Source: Bradyrhizobium sp. AZCC 2176 (GTDB lineage Bacteria; Pseudomonadota; Alphaproteobacteria; Rhizobiales; Xanthobacteraceae). From it: 64,000 bases of DNA. How positions within the stretch are numbered: the stretch's first letter is position 1; each line of letters starts with the position of its first letter. The stretch spans positions 2,356,001 through 2,420,000 of the forward strand of contig NZ_JAZHRX010000001.1 in the NCBI RefSeq assembly GCF_036924645.1, given 5' to 3'. Of the stretch, positions 1 to 7,509 are shown in pieces. The notes under the pieces are model-generated. The model did not search any database. It was not told the DNA's origin and worked only from the letters and a program-made list of their open reading frames with translations. Position numbers and translations under genes: made by a program.

Positions 1-52
1 CCGGGCCTGCCATCATCAAAGCCACAATCAACACGCGTATGTGCGCAAACAT
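1..52 (-). CDS. Partial CDS: N-terminus of a secreted protein, possibly arylesterase/TesA-like
   Basis: Reading leftward from the ATG at 52-50, the frame stays open to the window edge and encodes a short basic start followed by a hydrophobic stretch (MFAHIRVLIVALMMAGP), which looks like a signal peptide. Only 17 residues are visible, so the family cannot be read from sequence. In related genomes a TesA-type arylesterase commonly sits divergent from the LolD/YbbA-type ABC ATPase found next door; that is the only basis for the suggestion. About 50 bp separate it from the chosen start of the ABC gene, so the two probably share a promoter region. Confidence 0.45.
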   Translation of the reverse strand, partial: MFAHIRVLIVALMMAGP

Positions 53-101
53 CCGTTTCAAGCCCTCGACCCGAGTGGTGGAAGTGCCATATGACCGAGC
101 C

Positions 102-815
102 ATGGACAGTCGCATCGAACCCTCTTCACTGACCGGCCTCGAGCCGGACACCATTTCCATCTCCAACGTCAACCTCTCGCTCGGCACAGGCGCCGCCCGC
201 GTTCATATCCTGAAAGATATCAGCCTTCGTGTGGCATCGGGCGAGGCGATCGGCCTGATCGGACCCTCAGGCTCGGGCAAATCGACCTTGCTGATGGTGA
301 TGGCGGGGTTGGAACGTCCTGACAGCGGAGAGGTGGTGGTCAACGGCACGCCGTTCAATGCCCTCGATGAGGACGCGCTGGCCCGCTTCCGCGGCCGTCA
401 GGTCGGCATCGTGTTCCAGTCGTTTCATCTGATCCCGACCATGACGGCGCTGGAAAACGTCGCGGTGCCGCTGGAGCTCGCCGGCAATCCCGACGCGGCC
501 GAGCGGGCGGCGCGGGAATTGACGTCCGTCGGGCTCGGCGACCGCCTGCATCATTATCCGACGCAATTGTCTGGCGGTGAGCAGCAGCGCGTGGCGCTTG
601 CCCGGGCGCTGGCGCCCGATCCCGCAATACTCGTAGCGGACGAGCCGACCGGCAATCTCGACGAAGCCACCGGCAAGCAGATCGTCGACATGCTGTTCAC
701 CAAGCACGCCGAGCGCGGCATGACCTTGGTGCTGGTGACGCACGACACCTCGCTGGCGCAGCGCTGCGACCGCGTGGTGCGGCTGCGCTCGGGCCGGATC
801 GACGGACATTCATGA
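102..815 (+). CDS. ABC transporter ATP-binding protein (LolD/YbbA type)
   Basis: Cytoplasmic ATPase of about 237 residues that powers an FtsX/MacB-type exporter. The P-loop GPSGSGKS lies at residues 54-61, the Q-loop in IVFQSFHLIPTM, the signature LSGGEQQR at about 156, and Walker B with the D-loop in VADEPTGNLDEATG; the switch histidine is in VTHDT. The ATG at 102 is chosen because the frame also opens at 39, but the extra residues there overlap the divergent gene and are not conserved-looking. Its stop overlaps the next start by 4 bp (ATGA), so it is translationally coupled to the permease. This ATPase/permease pair is often annotated YbbA/YbbP. Substrate unknown; lipoprotein or lipid-ester related export is a family-level guess. 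Confidence 0.9.
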   Translation: MDSRIEPSSLTGLEPDTISISNVNLSLGTGAARVHILKDISLRVASGEAIGLIGPSGSGKSTLLMVMAGLERPDSGEVVVNGTPFNALDEDALARFRGRQVGIVFQSFHLIPTMTALENVAVPLELAGNPDAAERAARELTSVGLGDRLHHYPTQLSGGEQQRVALARALAPDPAILVADEPTGNLDEATGKQIVDMLFTKHAERGMTLVLVTHDTSLAQRCDRVVRLRSGRIDGHS

Positions 816-3382
816 GCGTCATTTCCGAACCCGCTTACCGCAGCCGCGCGTCATCCCTTGCCCTGCGCTACGCGCTTCGCGAACTGCGAAGCGGCCTGCG
901 CGGCTTTTACGTCTTCGTCGCCTGCATCGCGCTCGGCGTGATGGCGATTGCCGGCGTCGGCTCGGTCGCAGCCAGCCTCAGCGAGGGCTTGACGCGCGAG
1001 GGCCGTACGCTGCTCGGCGGCGATGTGGCGTTCTCGCTGATCCAGCGCGAAGCCAAGCCGGAGGAAGCAGCCTTCCTGCGCGCGCGCGGCCAGGTTTCGG
1101 TCGCGGCGGCGCTGCGCGTGATGGCCCGCAGCCATGACGGCAAGCTGGCGCTGGTCGAACTCAAGGCGGTGGACGGCAACTACCCGATGCTCGGGGAAGT
1201 GACACTCGATCCCAAAATGCCGATGGCTGGTCTGCTGGCCGAGCGCGACGGCGCGTTCGGCGCGGCGGTCGATTCGACCTTGCTGGCGCGGCTCGACCTG
1301 AAGCTCGGCGACCGCATCACCATCGGCAACGCCAGCTTCCAGATCCGCAGTGTCGTCGGCGCCGAGCCGGACAAGCTCGCCGGCAATGTCGGATTGGGCC
1401 CGCGCGTTCTGGTCAGCGAGCAGAGCCTGCGCGCCACCGGTCTGTTGCAGCCCGGCAGTCTGGTGCGCTGGATCTACCGCGTGAAGCTGCCGGACAACGC
1501 CGCCGACGATCGCGCCGCCACCCAGTTGATCGAGAGCGCGCGCAGCGCCCTGCCGGAAGCCGGCTGGTGGATCCGCAGCAGCAGCAATGCGTCGCCACAG
1601 CTCGAACGAACCATCAATCGCTTCACCCAGTTCCTGACGCTGGTCGGCCTCGCGGCCCTTCTGGTCGGCGGCGTCGGCGTCGCCAACGCCGTCAAGAGCC
1701 ATATCGACCGCCGCCGCGACGTCATCGCCTCATTCAAGGCGCTCGGCGCCACCGGTCGCGACGTCTTCACGATCTATTTGACGCAGGTGATCCTGCTCGC
1801 CGCGGTCGGCTCGGTGATCGGGCTAGCCGTCGGCGCGGCCTTGCCGTTCGTCATTGTCGGCGTGTTCGGCAAGCTGCTGCCGCTGCCCGTGATACCCGCC
1901 CTGCATCCGGACGAACTGGCACTGTCGTTCATCTACGGCCTGCTCACGGCGCTCGCCTTCGGATTATGGCCGCTCGGCCGGGTGCATGACGTGCCGGTTG
2001 CGGCGCTGTTTCGCGAAGAGGTCGCCCGCGAATGGCACCGCCCGCGCTGGGCCTATCTCGCGCTGATGGCCGTGGTGATCGCGCTGCTGGTCGCCGTCGC
2101 CATCGGGCTTGCCTATGACAAGCGGGTCGCAGCCGTGTTCGTCGTCTCCTCGGTCGCGGTGTTTGCGCTGCTGCGTGGCGTCGCCGCCGGGCTGATGGCG
2201 CTGGCACGCCGCACGCCACGCAGCCGCATCACGATGCTGCGGCTGGCGATTGCCAACATCTACCGGCCCGGCGCGCTGACGCCCTCGGTCGTGATGTCGC
2301 TCGGCCTCGGGCTCGCGGTCCTGGTCACCATTACCCAGATCGACGGCAATTTGCGCCGGCAATTCCTGGCCGCTTTGCCGGAGCGCGCCCCCTCGTTCTA
2401 CTTCATCGATATTCCGACCGCCGACGCCGACCGCTTCGGTGCCTTCCTCAAGCAGGTCGCGCCGCAATCGACTGTTGAGGACGTGCCGATGCTGCGCGGG
2501 CGCATCGTTGCCGCCCGCGGCGTCAAGGCCGACGAACTCAAGCCGTCGCAGGATTCCGAATGGGTGCTGCAGAGCGACCGTGGCCTGACCTATACCGGCG
2601 ATGTTCCGAAAGGCTCGAAGGTCGTCGAGGGCGAATGGTGGCGCGCGGACTATAGCGGCCCGCCGCTGGTCTCCCTGGAGAAGAAAATCGCCGACGGCTT
2701 GAAGCTCAAAATCGGCGACGAAATCGTCGTCAACGTGCTCGGCCGCGACATTCCGGCCAAAATCAGCAACCTGCGCAACGTCGACTGGCAGGGGCTCGGC
2801 ATCAATTTCGTGCTGGTATTCTCGCCCAACGCCTTCAAGGGCGCGCCGCACAGCCATGTCGCGACCCTGTCCGAGGTCCATCCGGACCCGGCGGGCGATG
2901 CCCGGATCATCAAGCAGGTGGCGGATGCTTTTCCGATGGTGACCAGCGTCCGGGTTCGCGAGGCGCTGGAAACCGTCGGGACCGTCATCACCAACCTCGT
3001 GCTCGCCATCCGCGGCGCCAGCGCGGTGACGCTGATCTCGGCGATACTGGTGCTGGGCGGCGCGCTGGCCGCCGGCCACCGCCACCGCGTCTACGACGCG
3101 GTCATCCTGAAAACGCTGGGTGCAACCCGGGCGCGGCTGCTTGGCGCCTACGCGCTGGAATACCTGATGATCGGCCTCGCCACCGCGGTGTTCGGCGTGA
3201 TCGCGGGCTCGATTGCGGCCTGGCTGATCGTCACGCGGCTGATGACGCTGAGCTTCATCTGGCAGGCCGGCAGTGCCGCCGGCGTGGTCGCCGCTGCTCT
3301 GGTTGTCACGGTAGGGCTCGGGCTCGCCGGGACGTTGCTGGCCCTGAACCAGAAGCCGGCCAGCGTGTTACGGAATTTGTGA
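812..3382 (+). CDS. ABC transporter permease, FtsX-like (YbbP type)
   Basis: Inner-membrane permease of 856 residues that partners the preceding ATPase through the ATGA overlap. It has an N-terminal membrane segment (about residues 28-50), a large soluble MacB-type domain, a first FtsX block of helices (about 270-400, with the SHIDRRRDVIASFKALGAT coupling motif), further helices to about 500, a second periplasmic domain, and a C-terminal FtsX block (about 730-850, with the VYDAVILKTLGATRAR motif). The duplicated FtsX layout and length match YbbP-type proteins, which carry about ten helices, rather than the shorter LolC/E. It extracts or exports a hydrophobic substrate, but the substrate cannot be told from sequence. 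Confidence 0.88.
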   Translation: MSVISEPAYRSRASSLALRYALRELRSGLRGFYVFVACIALGVMAIAGVGSVAASLSEGLTREGRTLLGGDVAFSLIQREAKPEEAAFLRARGQVSVAAALRVMARSHDGKLALVELKAVDGNYPMLGEVTLDPKMPMAGLLAERDGAFGAAVDSTLLARLDLKLGDRITIGNASFQIRSVVGAEPDKLAGNVGLGPRVLVSEQSLRATGLLQPGSLVRWIYRVKLPDNAADDRAATQLIESARSALPEAGWWIRSSSNASPQLERTINRFTQFLTLVGLAALLVGGVGVANAVKSHIDRRRDVIASFKALGATGRDVFTIYLTQVILLAAVGSVIGLAVGAALPFVIVGVFGKLLPLPVIPALHPDELALSFIYGLLTALAFGLWPLGRVHDVPVAALFREEVAREWHRPRWAYLALMAVVIALLVAVAIGLAYDKRVAAVFVVSSVAVFALLRGVAAGLMALARRTPRSRITMLRLAIANIYRPGALTPSVVMSLGLGLAVLVTITQIDGNLRRQFLAALPERAPSFYFIDIPTADADRFGAFLKQVAPQSTVEDVPMLRGRIVAARGVKADELKPSQDSEWVLQSDRGLTYTGDVPKGSKVVEGEWWRADYSGPPLVSLEKKIADGLKLKIGDEIVVNVLGRDIPAKISNLRNVDWQGLGINFVLVFSPNAFKGAPHSHVATLSEVHPDPAGDARIIKQVADAFPMVTSVRVREALETVGTVITNLVLAIRGASAVTLISAILVLGGALAAGHRHRVYDAVILKTLGATRARLLGAYALEYLMIGLATAVFGVIAGSIAAWLIVTRLMTLSFIWQAGSAAGVVAAALVVTVGLGLAGTLLALNQKPASVLRNL

Positions 3383-3624
3383 CAATTTGTAGCGGCAAAA
3401 GGCACTGTTAACGCTGCTTTTACGCGGAATTGGCCGGTAGAAGCGACATTCAGCCGCGCGTGGAAGCTTGCGTCGAATGTGTTAGTTTCCCACATACCAG
3501 CCAAGATCAGTGGGCCGGCTTGATGACGTGGAATTAATGTCAGCAAATCGGGACATCTGAGATAGAAATCTAACCGGCGCCGCAAACCCTTGCGTACCGC
3601 CGGGCAACCAACGGGAATTCGACC

Positions 3625-4416
3625 ATGTCGGACCTAGACCGTAACTACGTATCTCCTTTCGGCCGGGCTGCCGGACGCGTTGACGCCGCGGCCGTCGATG
3701 CCGGTCTGCGCGCCTACATGCTGCGCATCTACAACTACATGAGCATCGGCCTGGCGATCACCGGCCTTGCCGCGCTCGGCGTCTACATGGCCGCGGTGAC
3801 CACCGATCAGGCCGGCGCCGTCGCCAGGTTCGGCAACGCCTACCTGACGCAGTTCGGCTATGCGATGTTCGTCAGCCCGCTGAAGTGGCTGTTCATCCTC
3901 GCGCCGCTGGCCATGGTGTTCGCGATCTCGGCCGGCATCAACCGGCTGCGGCCGGCGACCGCCCAGATGCTGTTCTGGGTGTTCTCGGCGCTGATGGGCA
4001 TTTCGCTGTCGTCGATCTTCCTGGTGTATACGCACACCTCGATCGTGCGGGTGTTCTTCATCACCGCAGCGACCTTCGGCGCGCTGAGCCTCTACGGTTA
4101 CACCACCAAGCGTGACATGAGCGGCATGGGGTCGTTCCTGTTCATGGGCCTGATCGGCGTCATCATCGCGAGCCTGGTCAACCTGTTCCTGGCGAGCTCG
4201 ATGCTGCAGTTCATCGTGTCCGTGGTCGGCGTACTGGTGTTCGCGGGCCTCACCGCCTGGGATACCCAGCGGCTGAAGAACGAGTACATCTATGGCTATG
4301 CTTCGGGAGGCGCTGACGTTGAGGAGCGTGCGGCGATCACCGGCGCACTGTCGCTCTACCTGAACTTCATCAACCTGTTCACGCTGCTCCTGCAGCTCCT
4401 CGGCCAGCGCGACTAG
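3625..4416 (+). CDS. Bax inhibitor-1 / YccA family membrane protein
   Basis: A 263-residue integral membrane protein with about seven hydrophobic helices and a short soluble N-terminus. Helix starts are seen around LRIYNYMSIGLAITGLAAL, LKWLFILAPLAMVFAI, and the C-terminal LFTLLLQLLGQ. The conserved acidic AWDTQRLK and the closing Asn/Phe-rich helix are typical of the BI-1 (UPF0005) family; bacterial members such as YetJ and YccA act as calcium leak channels or modulate FtsH. It stands alone, 242 bp after the ABC permease, with a strong terminator directly after its stop, so it is a monocistronic unit. Confidence 0.93.
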   Translation: MSDLDRNYVSPFGRAAGRVDAAAVDAGLRAYMLRIYNYMSIGLAITGLAALGVYMAAVTTDQAGAVARFGNAYLTQFGYAMFVSPLKWLFILAPLAMVFAISAGINRLRPATAQMLFWVFSALMGISLSSIFLVYTHTSIVRVFFITAATFGALSLYGYTTKRDMSGMGSFLFMGLIGVIIASLVNLFLASSMLQFIVSVVGVLVFAGLTAWDTQRLKNEYIYGYASGGADVEERAAITGALSLYLNFINLFTLLLQLLGQRD

Positions 4417-4440
4417 CCGCTACCGACCAGGCACGAGTTA

Positions 4441-4467
4441 AGCCCCGGCCTCGCGGCCGGGGCTTTT
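4441..4467 (+). terminator. Rho-independent terminator after the BI-1 gene
   Basis: A perfect 10-bp GC stem (AGCCCCGGCC / GGCCGGGGCT) with a TCGC loop is followed by a T-rich run. It lies 24 bp after the stop of the membrane protein gene. Confidence 0.9.
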
Positions 4468-4546
4468 CTTTTGGCGCTTCCTGCTTCCACAACGGAGAAG
4501 GAGGAAACCCACTTCCCTTCTGCGCGAAAAAATCTAATCTTGCGCC

Positions 4547-5077
4547 ATGTCCGCCGCTGAAATCCGGCCCGCCACCGAGGCCGACCTCCCCGCCATCACT
4601 GAAATCTACGAGCATGCCGTGCGCTACGGCACCGCGACGTTCGAGATTGTCCCGCCGGATCTGGCCGAGATGACCCGGCGGTTCAGTGTCCTGATGGACG
4701 GCGGCTTCCCCTATTTCGCGGCCTCGGTCGAAGGCGATGTGATCGGCTATGCGTATGCCGGCCCTTATCGGCCGCGCCCGGCCTATCGTTTCACGGTGGA
4801 GAACTCGGTCTATCTAAAGCCCTCGACCCACCGCCGGGGCATCGGCTTGCAACTGATGCAGCGGCTGATCGCCGAATGCGAGGCGCGGGGCTACCGGCAG
4901 ATGATCGCCGTGATCGGCGATTCCGCCAATGCCGGTTCGATCGGGGTTCACGCCAAGACTGGCTTCCAGATGATCGGAACCCATCCGAGCGTCGGCTTCA
5001 AATTCGGACGCTGGCTGGACACGGTCATGATGCAGCGTGCGCTCGGCGAAGGCAGCACGACGGTCCCCACTTCGTAG
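4547..5077 (+). CDS. GNAT N-acetyltransferase, phosphinothricin acetyltransferase-like
   Basis: A 176-residue acetyl-CoA-dependent acyltransferase. The N-terminal EIYEHAVRYGTATFE block and the acetyl-CoA loop HRRGIGLQLMQ (about residues 92-103) followed by NAGSIGVHAKTGF match the Pat/Bar/MddA branch of GNAT enzymes, which acetylate phosphinothricin, methionine sulfoximine or related amino acid analogues. The length is normal for the family. It is separated by a terminator from the gene before and by a repeat element from the cassette after, so it is probably transcribed alone. The true substrate is not predictable. Confidence 0.88.
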   Translation: MSAAEIRPATEADLPAITEIYEHAVRYGTATFEIVPPDLAEMTRRFSVLMDGGFPYFAASVEGDVIGYAYAGPYRPRPAYRFTVENSVYLKPSTHRRGIGLQLMQRLIAECEARGYRQMIAVIGDSANAGSIGVHAKTGFQMIGTHPSVGFKFGRWLDTVMMQRALGEGSTTVPTS

Positions 5078-5157
5078 TCTGGATAAGGCATAGCGCCTCT
5101 TGACGGTACACCGCAGGGCCCAGACTCAAAATCGCGAAAACAACCCCATGCAAAGTA

Positions 5158-5225
5158 GCGTCGTAGATGGGGTAACGGCCCCCCGGATGGAGCGAGCATT
5201 CGCCGTCCGACTAGCCGGGACGGGC
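5158..5225. repeat. Palindromic intergenic repeat, degenerate copy
   Basis: The stretch around CGTAGATGGGGTAACGG and CCCGGATGGAGCGAGC closely resembles the sequence flanking the group II intron at 7484-7510 (CGTAGACGGGGTAACGG then CCCGGATGGA). It belongs to the same family as the CCCGGATGGAGCGAAGCG elements at 6523, 47345 and 48079. It occupies most of the gap between the GNAT gene and the three-gene cassette. Confidence 0.6.
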
Positions 5226-5327
5226 CTACGCGGTCCGATCCAGCTCGAAAGCCGGGGATAGTTTCGCTCGCCGGTTGCTCGCCACTTGCGCCACCCCTTA
5301 AATGCGGCAGGCATCGGGGGCTTCAGC

Positions 5328-5600
5328 ATGAGCGACGAGCACTGGATGATCTTTGTCATCATCGGCGTGCTGACGGCGATGATCATGGCTCGCCTGGACC
5401 GCTTGGGAAAGCAGATCGAGGCCGTGTCGGTAATGATCCGCTCCGACCTTGCGCGCAGCGGCGAGCAGCGCGACGAAATTATTCAGGAATGGAAGGACAA
5501 CAAGCAGCAGGCGGCAAAAGATGCGCGGCAGTTCTGGGCCTTCTGGGGCATCGTCGGCGCGGCTGCGCTGGGCTGGTACCTCTTCGCGCACTATCGGTGA
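5328..5600 (+). CDS. Small two-TM protein with central coiled-coil
   Basis: A 90-residue protein of no family I recognise. Residues 6-21 (WMIFVIIGVLTAMIMA) form a hydrophobic helix. Residues 22-67 are charged and heptad-like (LDRLGKQIEAV onward, with many E/K/Q). Residues 69-87 (FWAFWGIVGAAALGWYLFA) form a second helix, so a membrane hairpin is likely. The ATG at 5328, preceded by ATCGGGGGC, is preferred over the upstream in-frame start at 5286, which would add residues before the first helix. The stop is 8 bp from the next start, so it opens a compact three-gene unit with a nucleotidyltransferase and a protease-like protein. Confidence 0.7.
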   Translation: MSDEHWMIFVIIGVLTAMIMARLDRLGKQIEAVSVMIRSDLARSGEQRDEIIQEWKDNKQQAAKDARQFWAFWGIVGAAALGWYLFAHYR

Positions 5601-5608
5601 TCATTGCG

Positions 5609-5935
5609 ATGGATATGCAGGATGAATGGCTGCGCGACCTTCGCTCGTGGGCAAGCAACAACGGCAGCGTTCGCGAACTTTGGCTGTTCGGCAGCCGCGC
5701 CACCGGGCAGTCAAGACCAGGTAGCGATGTCGATCTTGCCCTTGCGCTGATGCCCGCGACGGACGGGACCGACTGGGCGCTGGGAAACTTTTTCGCGCTT
5801 GACGGCAACTGGAGACGGGAACTTGAAGCAATTGTGGGGCACCACGTCAGCCTTGAAGCCATTGTGCCAAACACTCCCGAGGATGAAGCGGTGCGGCGCT
5901 GCGGCACCCTTCTTTGGTCAGCAGATGCTGGTTGA
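5609..5935 (+). CDS. Minimal nucleotidyltransferase-domain protein (MNT-like)
   Basis: A 108-residue protein that consists of little more than a nucleotidyltransferase fold. The hallmark is LFGSRATGQSRPGSDVDLAL (about residues 25-44), with the GS motif and the two metal-binding aspartates of the DxD pair. Stand-alone MNT proteins are usually antitoxins that modify a partner HEPN toxin by AMP transfer. No HEPN gene is seen here; the partner position is taken by the HEAGH protein that starts 5 bp downstream. The frame also opens at 5489, but that would overlap the preceding gene by 112 bp, so the ATG at 5609 is used. Confidence 0.8.
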   Translation: MDMQDEWLRDLRSWASNNGSVRELWLFGSRATGQSRPGSDVDLALALMPATDGTDWALGNFFALDGNWRRELEAIVGHHVSLEAIVPNTPEDEAVRRCGTLLWSADAG

Positions 5936-5940
5936 CGGCG

Positions 5941-6438
5941 ATGGAAGATGAGAACGATGACCTCGCCGAATTGGTCGAATATTTTCACGCCCAAAACCTT
6001 GCTCTCGCGACCCACGAGGCTGGCCATGCTGTCGTCGCGCGCGCGCTCGGCGCGGATGTCGCATTCGTCGAGATCGACTTGGCGACCGGCAACGGCGGAT
6101 CGAATAGCCGCACCTTCGACGATGACACCAAGAATATCGCGGTCTGCGTTGCGGGCTGCAGGGCCGAGCACGCTTTCAGCGCGCCTTCGCCGCGATCGAC
6201 GAAGATGGGCGACTTCAGAGCGATGCGGAAGTTTCTGGCGCGCATCCCCGAGGCCCAGCGCCGCACGGCGCGCACGGAGGGCTACCGGCTGGCCGATGAG
6301 GCCCTGAGAGCGAACGCGGACGTTGTGCGCAGGATCGCCGACGCGTTGCTGACGCGGCGGTTCAGCGGCGCGGATGCCATGGCGCGCCTCGAAGGCGCGG
6401 AGCTGGCGGCGCTGCTTGCAGGCGCTGGTCCGCCTTAG
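5941..6438 (+). CDS. Stand-alone M41-like zinc metalloprotease domain protein (HEAGH)
   Basis: A 165-residue soluble protein. ATHEAGHAVVARALGA (about residues 23-38) is the HExxH zinc site as found in the FtsH peptidase domain. About 40 residues later CRAEHAF then KMGDFRAM resembles the FtsH region that supplies the third ligand, an aspartate (GGRAAEE then QNDL in FtsH), so the site looks complete. There is no AAA+ domain and no membrane segment, unlike FtsH, so it would need a partner to unfold substrates or act on small ones. It ends the cassette at 5328-6438. The ATG at 5941 is chosen over an upstream start that overlaps the previous gene. Confidence 0.75.
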   Translation: MEDENDDLAELVEYFHAQNLALATHEAGHAVVARALGADVAFVEIDLATGNGGSNSRTFDDDTKNIAVCVAGCRAEHAFSAPSPRSTKMGDFRAMRKFLARIPEAQRRTARTEGYRLADEALRANADVVRRIADALLTRRFSGADAMARLEGAELAALLAGAGPP

Positions 6439-6522
6439 CCCTGCCACCGCCCGCTTTCATGGGGGATAGGTCGGGGACAGCCCGCTCTCAGGCAAAATAT
6501 ATTATATAATTCAAAGCCGTAA

Positions 6523-6549
6523 CCCGGATGGAGCGACGCGCAATCCGGG
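6523..6549. repeat. 27-bp palindromic repeat (CCCGGATGGAGCG...CAATCCGGG)
   Basis: An imperfect palindrome with CCCGGAT and ATCCGGG arms around GGAGCGACGCGCA. Copies of the same element occur at 47345, 48079 and (inverted) 48129. It is preceded by an AT-rich run (AAAATATATTATATAATT, about 6494-6511) that is unusual in this GC-rich window. Confidence 0.75.
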
Positions 6550-6678
6550 ATGGTCTCGCAAGCGGGTGTAGTCTTCCCAGACTTCGCGGAGCCTGTCATC
6601 ACTGCGCGAGCGCAATTGCGCTCGTCGTCGGGCGCGCATTCGCGCGACCCGTTGGCTCCTCCGGGCTACGGGATCCGG

Positions 6679-7050
6679 CTAAACCAGCGCCAGCTTGCGG
6701 TCGATCACCAGCAGCACGCGCTCGAGTTCGTGGCCGCGGCGCAGGATCAGGCCGGTCGCCGAGATCACGCTGTACATGCCCTGCTTGCGCGCGAGCCGCG
6801 GATCCTTCTCGATCCGGTAAATCGGGACTTCGGAGGCGCGGCGGAACACCGAAAACACCGCACGGTCCTTCAGAAAGTCGATAGCGTAGTCGCGCCATTC
6901 GCCGTCGGCGACCATGCGGCCATACAGATTGAGGATGCGGTTGAGTTCGAGACGATTGAACGTGACACGATTTGGCAGCGGGACTGCAGTGGCGGGGCGC
7001 GCCACTGCGCGGCTTTCGCTTGGTTCGGTATCCTCCGATATCGAGCTCAT
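6679..7050 (-). CDS. DUF2794 domain-containing protein
   Basis: A 123-residue cytosolic protein of an alphaproteobacterial family of unknown function. The first 25 residues are low-complexity; the conserved core begins at VTFNRLELNRILNLYGRMV and runs through WRDYAIDFLKDRAVFSVFRR, PIYRIEKDP and the closing ELERVLLVIDRKL. The length is normal. It is transcribed alone, away from the gap that contains the orphan terminator. No catalytic motif can be seen. Confidence 0.85.
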   Translation of the reverse strand: MSSISEDTEPSESRAVARPATAVPLPNRVTFNRLELNRILNLYGRMVADGEWRDYAIDFLKDRAVFSVFRRASEVPIYRIEKDPRLARKQGMYSVISATGLILRRGHELERVLLVIDRKLALV

Positions 7051-7509
7051 GGAGCGCCTCCTGTCATGCGATTGATATGATCGCGCTAACCGCAGGACGC
7101 CGCAAGGGGTGCAAATACGAAGGAAACCGCGCTGGAACCACCGACATCAACGGAAACATCGATTCACGGGATCGTTAGCGGAATCTTATTGCTGCCCCAC
7201 TTCCGCCAACCGCCCGCCCCGCTAGGTTGCGACAAGAAAATCCTGCGTTGGCCCGGTCCTTTCGGTTCCGGATTCCTCAGCCCCCAGCCCCCCGGGGCCG
7301 TCGGGATCGGGCCTGTTCGCAGAGGGAGTTAATCCCGATACTGGGCCAACGAAAGTTGGTCCTTTTTCGTTTGCGGTAGCGGCTCCAGCGACATCAGCCG
7401 CCGTTCCAGGCCGCGTGAAACACGAGCACTGACGTGCAACCACCGCTCATCAAAAATATGACTGGCTGATCAGCGCCGCATTCGTAGACGGGGTAACGGG
7501 CCCGGATGG
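7051..7509. other. Gap without a protein gene; possible small RNA ending at 7366
   Basis: No convincing coding frame. It holds the DUF2794 upstream region, a plus-strand intrinsic terminator (7342-7366) with no plus-strand gene before it, and the repeat segment into which the intron is inserted. TCGGGAT (about 7298-7304) and ATCCCGA (about 7332-7338) can pair just upstream of the terminator, as expected of a structured transcript. Promoter not identified. Confidence 0.35.
7342..7366 (+). terminator. Orphan Rho-independent terminator
   Basis: An 8-bp stem, GGGCCAAC and GTTGGTCC with one G-U pair, is closed by a GAAA tetraloop and followed by TTTTT. The nearest plus-strand gene upstream ends at 6438 and an intervening gene runs the other way, so this terminator most likely ends an unannotated short transcript. 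Confidence 0.7.

Noticed and set aside
1964..3085. 373-codon minus-strand frame within the FtsX-like permease gene
   Set aside because: Antisense to clear membrane-protein coding sequence, and very rich in His, Arg and Gln, as shadow frames here are.
5489..5608. N-terminal 40-codon extension of the nucleotidyltransferase
   Set aside because: It overlaps the preceding gene in another frame and has no conserved features; the ATG at 5609 fits the operon spacing.
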